This document shows positions 1 to 6,025 of a stretch of DNA of 18,640 bases, piece by piece. The stretch is taken from assembly GCA_039182715.1 (NCBI GenBank), contig JBCDBY010000049.1, positions 1-18,640 on the forward strand, given 5' to 3'. The translations under genes were made by a program, and so were the position numbers. Position 1 is the first letter of the stretch, and each line of letters opens with the position of its first letter. This DNA comes from JBCDBY01 sp039182715. GTDB taxonomy: Bacteria > Planctomycetota > PLA2. The notes beneath the pieces are model-generated. The model saw only the letters and a program-made list of their open reading frames with translations, was not told the origin of the DNA and did no database searches.

Positions 1-96
1 AGAATCGAAGCGGGACTCGGGATGGAACCAAGTCTCAACGTCCGCTGTCGTCGAGCGACAAGGACTGCAACCATCGCAGACGGGGTCGGCACCGTC

Positions 97-116
97 TCAA
101 CGCCGTCAGGCGTTGA
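97..116 (-). terminator. hairpin downstream of tRNA-Thr, possible 3' processing/termination signal
   Basis: An 8-bp perfect stem (97-104 with 109-116, 4-nt loop) lies 13 nt beyond the 3' end of the minus-strand tRNA. No T-tract follows it, so it is at best a Rho-assisted terminator or a processing signal. A second short hairpin lies at 46-60, and the 9-mer GTCTCAACG occurs at 32-40 and 94-102. No gene is seen in 1-129. Confidence 0.3.
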
Positions 117-129
117 ACCATAAATACGC

Positions 130-201
130 AGCCCCGGGCCGGATTTGAACCGGCGACCCCAGCTTTACGAAAGCTGTGCTCTACCACTGAGCTACCGAGG
201 C
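130..201 (-). tRNA. tRNA-Thr(CGU)
   Basis: Read on the minus strand, a 72-nt cloverleaf is complete. The acceptor stem is GCCTCGG with CCGGGGC (one G-U pair), the D stem GCTC/GAGC, the anticodon stem CAGCT/AGCTG with loop TTCGTAA, and the T stem GCCGG/CCGGC with loop TTCAAAT. The anticodon CGT reads the Thr codon ACG. CCA is not encoded: the sequence after the discriminator T is GCG, so CCA must be added by the nucleotidyltransferase. Its 5' end is only 17 bp from the start of the divergent plus-strand gene. Confidence 0.95.
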
Positions 202-218
202 GTGTGCGATGATGGGAA

Positions 219-2231
219 GTGAGTATTGAAGCTTTGGACGCGAATTCGTCAAGGAATCCCCCCGCACAACTGGCGATCGACGCGGCGAAATGCCCGCGCT
301 GCGGAACGCGGCTGGACGGTCTGTACAAGTATTGCCCGCAGTGTTCCTACCGATTGCGGCCCGATCTGACGCGGGATCGCCCTCCCCCGGAGGCGCCCAT
401 CGGGTCCACGCACCGTCTGCTGGCGGTCGGTGGATTTCTCGGATTCGTCGCGCTTCTGTTGCTCGTGCTGCAAACCGGCCTGCGGCTCTTCAGCGGCGCG
501 AGCGGCCCCGCGGTCGAGCCGGCGGCGCGCATCGAGCCGACCTCGGTCGTCTTCGCGCACGAGGACGGCGCACGCATCGCCAGCGGCACGGTCGCCTGGG
601 GCACCTACAGGCCCAGCGGCGTGACCGCACCGCTGCTTCCGATGCTGCGCGGCATGCCGGAGGAGGACAAGCCGGACGACGCCGCGTACGAGGAGCTCCG
701 CGAGTGGGCCGAGCAGCTCGGCGAGGCGGTTCGCGAACTCTCGCGTGCGCAGCTTCCCGACATCTATCGCGTGGACGACCCGTTCCGGATCTCGCCGACC
801 GAAGTGACGCAATCCCAGTGGTTCGCCTTCCTGGTCGCCCGCGCGGAGCGCAGCGGGATCGCCACGCCGGCGTCCTACATCCCCGCGGAGTGGAGACGCA
901 AGAGCGGCGTCCCGCTCGTGCCCGAGGGTTACTCCGCGCGACGCGGCGGGCATCCGGTCACCGGGGTCAGCTTCGTCGCCGCGCTGGAGTTCTGCAACTG
1001 GATCTGGGAAGAGCTCCTCGACTCCGACCCGAACCTCGTCGTCGATCTGCCGACCGCTCTCGAGTTCACGCTCACGGGCCGCGGCAGCAGCTACGACAAC
1101 GTCCCGCCCGACTTCAACATCGGCGACCGACTCGTCGACGTCGGCACGCTGCCGGGGCGCGGGCACGCATCGCAACCGATCTACGGCCTGCTCGGCAACG
1201 CGGCGGAGTGGATCCACTTCGGGACGGCCGCCTCCTGGGACGAATCGACGACCGGTTGCGCCGTCGCCGGATGGTCCTTTCGCGATACCGGCCGCCGCCT
1301 CGACGAGTCGCCTTCGCCGTTCTCGAGCGAAGGGCTCGAACGCGACTTCACCACGACCGACCGCGCCCGTCACGTGGGCTTCCGATTCGTCGTGCGCCGC
1401 GCCCCTCCGCGACCGACGTTCGTTCACGTCGAGGCCGGGCCCGTGCAGTCGTTGCCGCGCGCGAACTCGATCACGGAGCTCAACGAGAGGGACCCGCTCG
1501 CGATTCCGGAGGGCGAACGGCACGTGGCCGCGCCGTTCCGCATCACCGTGCACGAGATCACGAACCGGCAGTACCTCGCCTTCCTGACCTCCGTCCAGGA
1601 GACCGGCGGGCTCCAGCCGGCGGGATTCAAGTACCGCCCCCACCCGCACGCCGGCCATGAAGTCGTCTACCGCGGTCCGTTCGGCGACCCGGATCGCGTT
1701 CCGATGCTCTTCGAGCCGGGCGCCGAGAACCAGCCGGTCCAGGGCGTGACGCCCGCGCAGGCGCAGGCCTATGCGCGCTGGCTCGGCGACGGCATGCGCC
1801 TGCCGACCGCGGCGGAGTTCGTGCGCGCCGGGCGCGGGGACCGGGCCGAGCCGTATCCCTGGGGCCGCGCGACGGGCGAGCCCGAGCTGGTCTGCGCCGG
1901 GCGCGCGGATGACTTCGACCGCGCCGTATCGACGCGACGCTTTTTCGAGGGGGAGCCGACGCGCCCGATCGCCCTGTGCGGCAACGCCATGGAGATCGTG
2001 CGCGCGCCGGGCGAAGACGACGTCTTCTGGCTCGCCGGCGGATGCTACGAGTTCGAGCCGGACGCCTGCACGCTGGACTCCTTCCTCGCGCTCGAGCCGC
2101 GCACCGTGAACGTGCCGCTCGACCTCGAGGAGGAGCCGGACGCGGAGCAGCCGGAGTTGCGGCGCTCGCTGTCGGTCTACCTGCGCAACGTGACCGGCTT
2201 CCGCGTCGTCGACGGGAGCGGCGGCCGATGA
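219..2231 (+). CDS. zinc-ribbon, single-TM protein with two SUMF1/FGE-sulfatase-like domains
   Basis: A 670-aa protein of unknown exact role. The N-terminus carries a zinc ribbon (C25-x2-C28 and C39-x2-C42). One hydrophobic segment at about 67-90 would leave the ribbon in the cytoplasm and the rest outside. Two C-type-lectin-like SUMF1 domains follow (about 183-393 and 435-666). Both start with the family-typical stretch around F..I...E.T..Q/..F, contain a LxGNAxE motif (325-330 and 587-592), and end in GFRxV (387-391, 660-664). The Cys-bearing RGGSW-type catalytic segment of formylglycine-generating enzymes is not conserved (GWSF near 351; GGCY near 607), so a structural or binding role is more likely than sulfatase maturation. 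The GTG at 219 is the first start after an in-frame stop at 210-212; the SD is weak. The next gene begins 10 bp downstream and is probably co-transcribed. Confidence 0.85.
   Translation: MSIEALDANSSRNPPAQLAIDAAKCPRCGTRLDGLYKYCPQCSYRLRPDLTRDRPPPEAPIGSTHRLLAVGGFLGFVALLLLVLQTGLRLFSGASGPAVEPAARIEPTSVVFAHEDGARIASGTVAWGTYRPSGVTAPLLPMLRGMPEEDKPDDAAYEELREWAEQLGEAVRELSRAQLPDIYRVDDPFRISPTEVTQSQWFAFLVARAERSGIATPASYIPAEWRRKSGVPLVPEGYSARRGGHPVTGVSFVAALEFCNWIWEELLDSDPNLVVDLPTALEFTLTGRGSSYDNVPPDFNIGDRLVDVGTLPGRGHASQPIYGLLGNAAEWIHFGTAASWDESTTGCAVAGWSFRDTGRRLDESPSPFSSEGLERDFTTTDRARHVGFRFVVRRAPPRPTFVHVEAGPVQSLPRANSITELNERDPLAIPEGERHVAAPFRITVHEITNRQYLAFLTSVQETGGLQPAGFKYRPHPHAGHEVVYRGPFGDPDRVPMLFEPGAENQPVQGVTPAQAQAYARWLGDGMRLPTAAEFVRAGRGDRAEPYPWGRATGEPELVCAGRADDFDRAVSTRRFFEGEPTRPIALCGNAMEIVRAPGEDDVFWLAGGCYEFEPDACTLDSFLALEPRTVNVPLDLEEEPDAEQPELRRSLSVYLRNVTGFRVVDGSGGR
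225..252 (-). promoter_or_regulatory. candidate sigma70-type promoter of tRNA-Thr
   Basis: On the minus strand TTGACG (247-252) is followed after 16 bp by TTCAAT (225-230). Transcription would begin near 218, leaving a leader of about 17 nt before the tRNA. The elements lie within the first codons of the divergent coding sequence that starts at 219. This is consensus matching by eye only. Confidence 0.45.
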
Positions 2232-2241
2232 GAGGCGGCCG

Positions 2242-2853
2242 GTGAGAGGCGTGCTGTTCGCCGTCGGCGCCGCGCTGGCGTTCGGCGTGACCGCCGGCCT
2301 CGCCTTCCTCGCGATGCGGGGCGACCCCGAGGAGCGGCCGCCGCCCGTCGTACCCACGGCCCCGGCCGAGGAGCAGCCCAAGCTCGCGCCCGCGCCGCGG
2401 GACCAGGCGCTCGCCATTCGTCGCCACGAGACGGCGCAAACCCTGATCGAGGATCTGCGCGACGTGCTTGCCAGCAACAACCCCGCGCAGGTGCATGCGG
2501 AAGTCTGGCGCGTGAGCGCCCGGCTGCGGCGCAGCGCATCCTGGATGATCGGCGCCGCCCTGCGCAACGAGGCGAGCCCCCGCGTGCGCGCGCTGGTGGT
2601 GCTGGCGGCCGGCGTGCATGCGCAGGACGAAGCGGCGATCTGGCTCGGGCTCGACGATCGCGATCCGCGCGTGCGTCGCGCGACCGTGCTGGCGCTCGGC
2701 TACCGCATCGGAGGCGAGGCGGAAGAGCTGCTCGGCGTCCAGGTACCGGTGGGACGCGAACTCGACGACGCGACGGCGCAACGGCTTCGGGGCATCGAGG
2801 AACGCGAGCCCGACGAGACGGTGCGGGCGGCGATCGCGGCGGTTCTGAGCTGA
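2242..2853 (+). CDS. membrane-anchored HEAT-repeat-like protein
   Basis: A 203-aa protein. The first 25 residues form a hydrophobic Ala/Leu-rich signal anchor or signal peptide. A Pro-rich linker (about 33-55) and an all-helical region (about 60-203) follow, with HEAT-like pairs such as the stretch around DPRVRRATVLALG (about 147-159). HEAT scaffolds bind other proteins; no enzymatic motif is seen. The GTG start has GAGAGG six to ten bases upstream, a clear SD, and lies 10 bp after the preceding stop, so the gene probably forms a two-gene unit with the SUMF1-repeat protein. Its function is likely as a partner or scaffold in the same envelope complex (inference). Confidence 0.75.
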   Translation: MRGVLFAVGAALAFGVTAGLAFLAMRGDPEERPPPVVPTAPAEEQPKLAPAPRDQALAIRRHETAQTLIEDLRDVLASNNPAQVHAEVWRVSARLRRSASWMIGAALRNEASPRVRALVVLAAGVHAQDEAAIWLGLDDRDPRVRRATVLALGYRIGGEAEELLGVQVPVGRELDDATAQRLRGIEEREPDETVRAAIAAVLS

Positions 2854-2871
2854 ACCCGAACGAAGACGCGG

Positions 2872-3066
2872 CTAGCTCTTGTCGACCGTCATGCGCGCGC
2901 GGGAGCGGCGCTTGGTCTTCGCCTTGGCACCACCGGTGTCGCGCCGCGCCATGGCGGCGTCGAGGCGCTTCTGCCAGACGACCTGGATGCACTCCTTGGC
3001 GTACGGACAGCTCGGCGTCATGCAGACGTAGTCTTCTTGGCCGAAACAGTCTTTCTTTTTGCCCAT
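2872..3066 (-). CDS. small Cys-rich basic protein, unknown
   Basis: A 64-aa protein with the pattern C7-x7-C15-x4-C20-x5-C26 near its N-terminus, then a helix-forming stretch and a very basic Lys/Arg tail (about 48-64). The four cysteines suggest a small zinc or Fe-S site, and the tail suggests nucleic-acid contact. I do not recognise a named family. The frame is open further upstream, but the ATG at 3066 has GGAG at an ideal distance, and a TAGAAT box (minus strand, 3086-3091) lies just upstream. It is convergent to the HEAT-repeat gene (18 bp between stops) and divergent to the acpS operon. Confidence 0.6.
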   Translation of the reverse strand: MGKKKDCFGQEDYVCMTPSCPYAKECIQVVWQKRLDAAMARRDTGGAKAKTKRRSRARMTVDKS

Positions 3067-3098
3067 GTTGGCTCCAGGACCCTGGATTCTACTCGATC

Positions 3099-3128
3099 TG
3101 GTGGTGGAACGGGGATCCCGTACCACCA
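3099..3128. promoter_or_regulatory. inverted repeat between divergent genes, possible operator
   Basis: TGGTGGT (3099-3105) and ACCACCA (3122-3128) are perfect inverted copies, with an inner GGG/CCC pair (3112-3114 and 3117-3119) around GATC-containing sequence. It lies in the 150-bp divergent intergenic region, just upstream of the -10-like box of the Cys-rich gene and 36 bp upstream of the -35 of the acpS operon. It could be a regulator site; no regulator is identified. Confidence 0.3.
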
Positions 3129-3163
3129 TTAGGAGTCTTGGATCGGCTGGATCGGCGGCCGTC

Positions 3164-3192
3164 TTGAACGCCCTCGCACAACGCCGTACATT
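3164..3192 (+). promoter_or_regulatory. sigma70-type promoter of the unknown-pentapeptide-acpS operon
   Basis: TTGAAC (3164-3169), 17-bp spacer, TACATT (3187-3192). The predicted transcript starts near 3199 and has a short leader with AAGGA at 3203-3207, nine bases before the ATG at 3217. Spacing and both hexamers are close to consensus. Confidence 0.65.
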
Positions 3193-3216
3193 CCTGTCGT
3201 ATAAGGACTTGCAACG

Positions 3217-3702
3217 ATGGCGCGCATGAGTGAACAGGTCCGGCAGCTGGTCGGACTCGAAAATCTGTTGGTCAAGGCGAGGCGGAGATTCCGCGAATGC
3301 GAGCGGGAGGCGGCCGGCGCCGAGCATCCGCGGTCGGAGCAGTACCGGGCGGTGATCGAGCGGATCAGCGATCAGATCCACTCCGCCGACCAGGGGCGCC
3401 TCAAGGAGTACCTCGAGTACCTCGAGCGCGACCTGCTGCCCCGCATGGGAACGCGCGTGGAGGAGACGCTCGACGGCATGGTCGAAAGCGCACTCGAGGT
3501 GGTCGACGGACGGCATCACGTGCAGGAGCTGCGGCACGACTACGCCGACGCGCTCGACCGCGTGCGCGCGGTGCGCGAGCGCCTCGGGCTCGATCCGTTC
3601 CAGCCGCTCGACATCCGCTTCGGGCTCGGCACCCACCCGCCGCACGCCGACCGCCGCTTGCGCGAGGCGTTCGATCTCGTGAAGGGGTACCTGCGCTCAT
3701 GA
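3217..3702 (+). CDS. hypothetical helical protein, first gene of the acpS operon
   Basis: A 161-aa, highly charged protein with heptad-like Leu/Glu/Arg patterns, predicted mostly alpha-helical with possible coiled coil (about 5-115). No signal peptide, membrane segment or catalytic motif is seen, and I do not recognise a family. An internal ATG three codons in (3226) is an alternative start, but AAGGA at 3203-3207 fits the ATG at 3217. Its stop overlaps the next start by four bases (ATGA), so translation of the pentapeptide protein is probably coupled to it. Co-expression with acpS is the only functional hint. Confidence 0.75.
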   Translation: MARMSEQVRQLVGLENLLVKARRRFRECEREAAGAEHPRSEQYRAVIERISDQIHSADQGRLKEYLEYLERDLLPRMGTRVEETLDGMVESALEVVDGRHHVQELRHDYADALDRVRAVRERLGLDPFQPLDIRFGLGTHPPHADRRLREAFDLVKGYLRS

Positions 3703-4133
3703 GTTCCATGCGCATCGGCCCCGGTTCCGACCTCTTTCACGCCCGCCTGACCGGCAAGGAGCTGAACGGCGCGGACCTGCGCAAGGCGAACCTGGCGCTG
3801 GCGAGCCTCAAGGAGGCGAAGCTCGTCGACGCGCGGCTCGCCGAAGCGTTCCTGTTTGCCGCGAACCTCGAGTCGGCCGACCTCACCGGCGCGGACCTGC
3901 ACGGCGCCGACCTCTCGGAAGCGGACCTGTTCGGTGCCAACCTGCGCGGCGCCAACCTGAAGGAGGCCGATCTGCGGCGCTCCAACCTCTCGCTCGCCAA
4001 TCTGCGCGGTGCGAACCTCACCGGCGCGAACCTGCGCGACGCGAACCTGAAGGGTGCGGATCTCACCGATGCGCAGCTCGAAGGCGCCGACATGACCGGC
4101 GCGGAGCTGGGCGACGGCGAGGCGGACGCGTGA
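3699..4133 (+). CDS. pentapeptide-repeat protein
   Basis: A 144-aa protein of which residues about 22-138 are near-continuous A(D/N)LxX pentapeptides (roughly 23 copies). This gives a right-handed quadrilateral beta-helix of about six coils. Family members include DNA-gyrase-protecting Qnr/MfpA proteins and many scaffolds of unknown target. Here the repeats lack any attached domain and there is no signal peptide, so it is probably cytoplasmic. The start at 3699 overlaps the previous stop (ATGA) and has AAGGGG 11 bases upstream; a second ATG three codons later is less well placed. The stop overlaps the acpS start (GTGA). Confidence 0.88.
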   Translation: MSSMRIGPGSDLFHARLTGKELNGADLRKANLALASLKEAKLVDARLAEAFLFAANLESADLTGADLHGADLSEADLFGANLRGANLKEADLRRSNLSLANLRGANLTGANLRDANLKGADLTDAQLEGADMTGAELGDGEADA

Positions 4134-4507
4134 TCGTCGGCGTCGGACTCGACCTCGTCGAGATCGAGCGCATGGCGGAGATCCTCGACCGCAGCGGCGA
4201 ACGCTTCGTGGACCGCGTGCTGCACCCGCAGGAGGATCGGTCGCGCCTCGCACGCAAGGAGGGCCCCACCCATCTCGCGGGTCTCTTCGCGGCGAAGGAG
4301 GCGGTCATGAAGGCGCTGGGCACCGGCATGGCGGGCGCGAACTTCGCGGACATCCGCATCGGCCACCGCGACAGCGGCCAGCCCTACGTCGACCTGCACG
4401 GCACCGCCGCGGAGAAGGCGGCGGCGCTCGGCATCCGCGCCTGGCAGCTCTCGATCTCGCACTCGAAGTCGACCGCCGCCGCCGTCGCCATCGCGCTGAG
4501 CACCTAA
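4130..4507 (+). CDS. acpS: holo-[acyl-carrier-protein] synthase
   Basis: AcpS transfers the 4'-phosphopantetheine arm of CoA to a Ser of apo-ACP, activating fatty-acid synthesis. The 125-aa length is normal. The N-terminal GVGLDLVEIER motif carries the Mg-binding Asp (D8), the central FAAKEAVMKALGTG motif carries the conserved Glu (E57), and the C-terminal LSISHSKSTAAAVA motif closes the CoA site. GTG start overlaps the preceding stop (GTGA), so it is translationally coupled to the pentapeptide gene. No terminator is obvious after the TAA; the palindromic CTCTGCG element begins 35 bp downstream and could serve as one. Confidence 0.95.
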   Translation: MIVGVGLDLVEIERMAEILDRSGERFVDRVLHPQEDRSRLARKEGPTHLAGLFAAKEAVMKALGTGMAGANFADIRIGHRDSGQPYVDLHGTAAEKAAALGIRAWQLSISHSKSTAAAVAIALST

Positions 4508-4541
4508 GTCGTCCTGCGTCCCCGACGGCGGGAAAACGGTC

Positions 4542-4614
4542 TCTCGCAGAGCCCGCTGAAAACCGCAGAGCCCACAGAGGGAGTGCAACGGCCCCCTTCT
4601 GCCCCCTCTCTGCG
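4542..4614. repeat. left half of a CTCTGCG palindromic repeat element, split by the IS
   Basis: Contains CGCAGAG at 4545-4551 and 4564-4570 and the inverse CTCTGCG at 4608-4614. The last two can form a local hairpin helped by AGAGGG/CCCTCT. Ten-base arms 4542-4551 and 4561-4570 are exactly complementary to 6045-6054 and 6026-6035 on the other side of the IS. This shows that the two halves were one palindrome before insertion. It resembles a REP/MITE-like dispersed repeat. Confidence 0.7.
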
Positions 4615-4621
4615 AACTTCC

Positions 4622-4632
4622 ATGAGAAGGCC
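4622..4632. repeat. subterminal inverted repeat, transposase 3' end
   Basis: ATGAGAAGGCC, exact inverse of 6010-6020. It lies about five bases inside the inferred end of the element. Confidence 0.8.
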
Positions 4633-4639
4633 TAATCCT

Positions 4640-4866
4640 GCAAGGGGTGACTTGGCACCCCCTGCCCCCGACCGACCTCGACCCGCCACGCTTCCATACG
4701 CACTTGATGAGGTCCGTCCCGCGGATCTCGTGCACGAGGGGGTCCGACCGGTACGGACGCTGCAATCTCTGCGTCGGCGTCTTCAGCGCCAGACCGCAGC
4801 GCGCAGTCGTCCGGACCGGGCGGTCGAGGTTGAATCGGAGCCAGGAGGTGCACAATGGGATCGAGC
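4640..4866 (-). ncRNA. candidate bridge RNA (seekRNA) of the IS110/IS1111 element
   Basis: The noncoding stretch between the transposase stop and the right end. On the minus strand it holds, in order: (i) a long stem 4808-4819 with 4748-4759 (12 bp, one mismatch, extendable by CCG/CGG), enclosing an internal loop and an inner stem CTGCG/CGCAG (4795-4799, 4769-4773) capped by GGCG/CGCC; (ii) a stem GACCTC/GAGGTC (4709-4714, 4674-4679) with a 29-nt loop; (iii) a 10-bp hairpin at 4640-4665. Two loop-bearing hairpins in this order match the target- then donor-binding loops of known bridge RNAs. CTCTGCG (4767-4773) and ACCGCAG (4793-4799) match the flanking repeat. CTTCCAT (4691-4697) and GATGAG (4706-4711) match the element ends. 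Transcription is not shown. Confidence 0.5.
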
Positions 4867-4872
4867 TTTCGG

Positions 4873-5933
4873 CTAGGGGGTCAGCTCGCCGCGCGCCTTG
4901 GCCAGACGCAGCGGGTCATAGATTTCCCCGGTGATCCAGATCCGATGCATCCGCACAGCCAGCTTGCGAGCGACCGCCACCAGCGCGCGCTTGCGCGCCG
5001 AGGCGCCGCCGTGTTCGCTCTTCTTGTGCGCCCACCGACGCAGATCGGAGTCCTCCCCGAACGGACCGAGCTGGTAGTGGGCGCACTGCAGTAACAGCTT
5101 GCGCAGCAGCGGGTCCTCCGCCTTGGTGATACGCAGCTGCTTGTCGGTGTCGCCCGACTGGTCTCGCCGCGGAGCGAGTCCGACGTACGAGCCCACCTTG
5201 CGACTCTTCGTGAAACGGCGCGGATCGCCGATCGCCAGCACGAAAGCTAGCGCGCTGATCGGCCCTACGCCGCGGATCTGCCGCAGATGGCGGGTCGCCG
5301 GGTATCGCTCTTCGCTGACCGCTTCGATCTGCCGGTCGTACTCTCGAATGCGGCTCGTCAGCATGGTGATCTGTTCGAGGATCGGCGAAAGCGACGGCTG
5401 CAACGCGGGCGGGATCTCCGCGGCCACCCTCTTGCCGAGGGACCCGGCGGAGCACTTCGACAGACGCAGCCCAAAAGCCTTGGCGGTCCCGCGCACGTGA
5501 TTGACCAGCAAAGTCCGCATGCGTACCAGCGTGTCGCGTGACGAGATCAGGGTGCGGTCCGCCTGGGTCTGCGCGTCGCGCGGCGTCACCGGGGCGAGCA
5601 GCTGCGGATCGACGCGGGCCAGCCGGGCGAGCCACTCCGCGTCGGTGCGATCCGACTTGCGATCGTGCTGCGAGATCAATGCCAGCTGACGCGGGTTGGC
5701 GACCACCGGATCGCGACCGAGCTCGGTCAGCAGCCGGGCGATCCAGTGGAATGCGTGCCCGCTTCGAAAGCGGCCCGGCCCGCCGGCGCCTGCGCGAAGA
5801 AATGCCGGACCGCCGACGGCGTCGTCTCGATCCGCGGCCGCTCGACGACTTGGCCCTCGCCATCCAGCACACAGATGTGGGTCCAACGATCGCCAAGGTC
5901 CAAACCGAACGTCCGAAGAGTATCCTGTGCCAT
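4873..5933 (-). pseudogene. IS110-family DEDD transposase/recombinase, frameshifted
   Basis: Restored, the protein is 353 aa, the usual family length. The N-terminal RuvC-like domain has D12 (GLDLG), E57 (FEAGTHS), D95 and D98 (KSDRTDAEWLARL). The C-terminal transposase_20 domain has IRGVGPISALAFVLAIGD and then YVGLAPRRDQSGD with the conserved Ser. The ATG at 5933 is preceded by AAGGA at ideal spacing. Reading breaks at the CAT-TC-CAC junction (plus-strand 5748-5749): EAGTHS is in one frame and HWIARLL in the next. One missing base, most simply a C lost from CCC, restores the family sequence EAGTHS-x-WIARLL. It is a recent inactivation or an assembly error, since no other damage is seen. Confidence 0.88.
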
Positions 5934-6013
5934 GGCCAGTCCTTTCTGGGCACGAGCCCAAATCAAAAAACCTGTGCAGACCTCCTAGAGGTACTGCGTC
6001 GAAAGGACTGGCC
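5934..6013 (-). promoter_or_regulatory. transposase leader hairpin sequestering the ribosome-binding site
   Basis: GGCCAGTCCTTTC (5934-5946) and GAAAGGACTGGCC (6001-6013) form a perfect 13-bp stem directly abutting the transposase ATG. The AAGGA Shine-Dalgarno sequence is inside the stem. Two smaller hairpins sit in the loop (5947-5960 and 5980-5992). Read-through transcripts from outside the IS would hide the SD, while a transcript starting inside the loop would not. This arrangement is a known type of IS self-limitation. The outer end of the stem also overlaps the subterminal repeat. Confidence 0.6.
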
Positions 6014-6020
6014 TTCTCAT
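6010..6020. repeat. subterminal inverted repeat, transposase 5' end
   Basis: GGCCTTCTCAT, exact inverse of 4622-4632. It is followed outward by a CTCAT repeat (6021-6025) before the flanking palindrome resumes at 6026. Confidence 0.8.
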
Positions 6021-6025
6021 CTCAT

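Larger units (their letters stand above)
4617..6025 (-). mobile_element. IS110 family (IS1111-like subgroup) insertion sequence
   Basis: About 1.4 kb containing one DEDD transposase on the minus strand. ATGAGAAGGCC (4622-4632) and its exact inverse (6010-6020) are subterminal inverted repeats, and similarity continues inward (TAATCCT against AGTCCT after one gap). Subterminal inverted repeats and a long noncoding segment after, rather than before, the transposase are IS1111-subgroup traits. No target duplication is seen, as expected. The outer limits are inferred to within a few bases from the IR offset and from where the flanking repeat resumes. Since the transposase is frameshifted, this copy could move only with help in trans. 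Confidence 0.82.

Noticed and set aside
249..2567. 772-codon minus-strand ORF opposite the SUMF1 gene
   Set aside because: Arg/Ala-rich shadow frame that crosses two real genes and has no recognisable domain.
4521..4532. Intrinsic terminator for the acpS operon
   Set aside because: Only a 4-bp CCCG/CGGG stem, followed by A residues rather than T on the plus strand.
4542..4614. CRISPR array suggested by the repeated CTCTGCG/CGCAGAG units
   Set aside because: Units are 7-10 bp in both orientations with irregular short spacing, and no cas genes are nearby. The nested palindrome explains them.
4873..5961. Transposase read as one 362-aa ORF starting at 5961
   Set aside because: Its first about 71 residues are the wrong frame. 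The true N-terminus with the first catalytic Asp and Glu is in the adjacent frame, beginning at 5933 with a proper SD.
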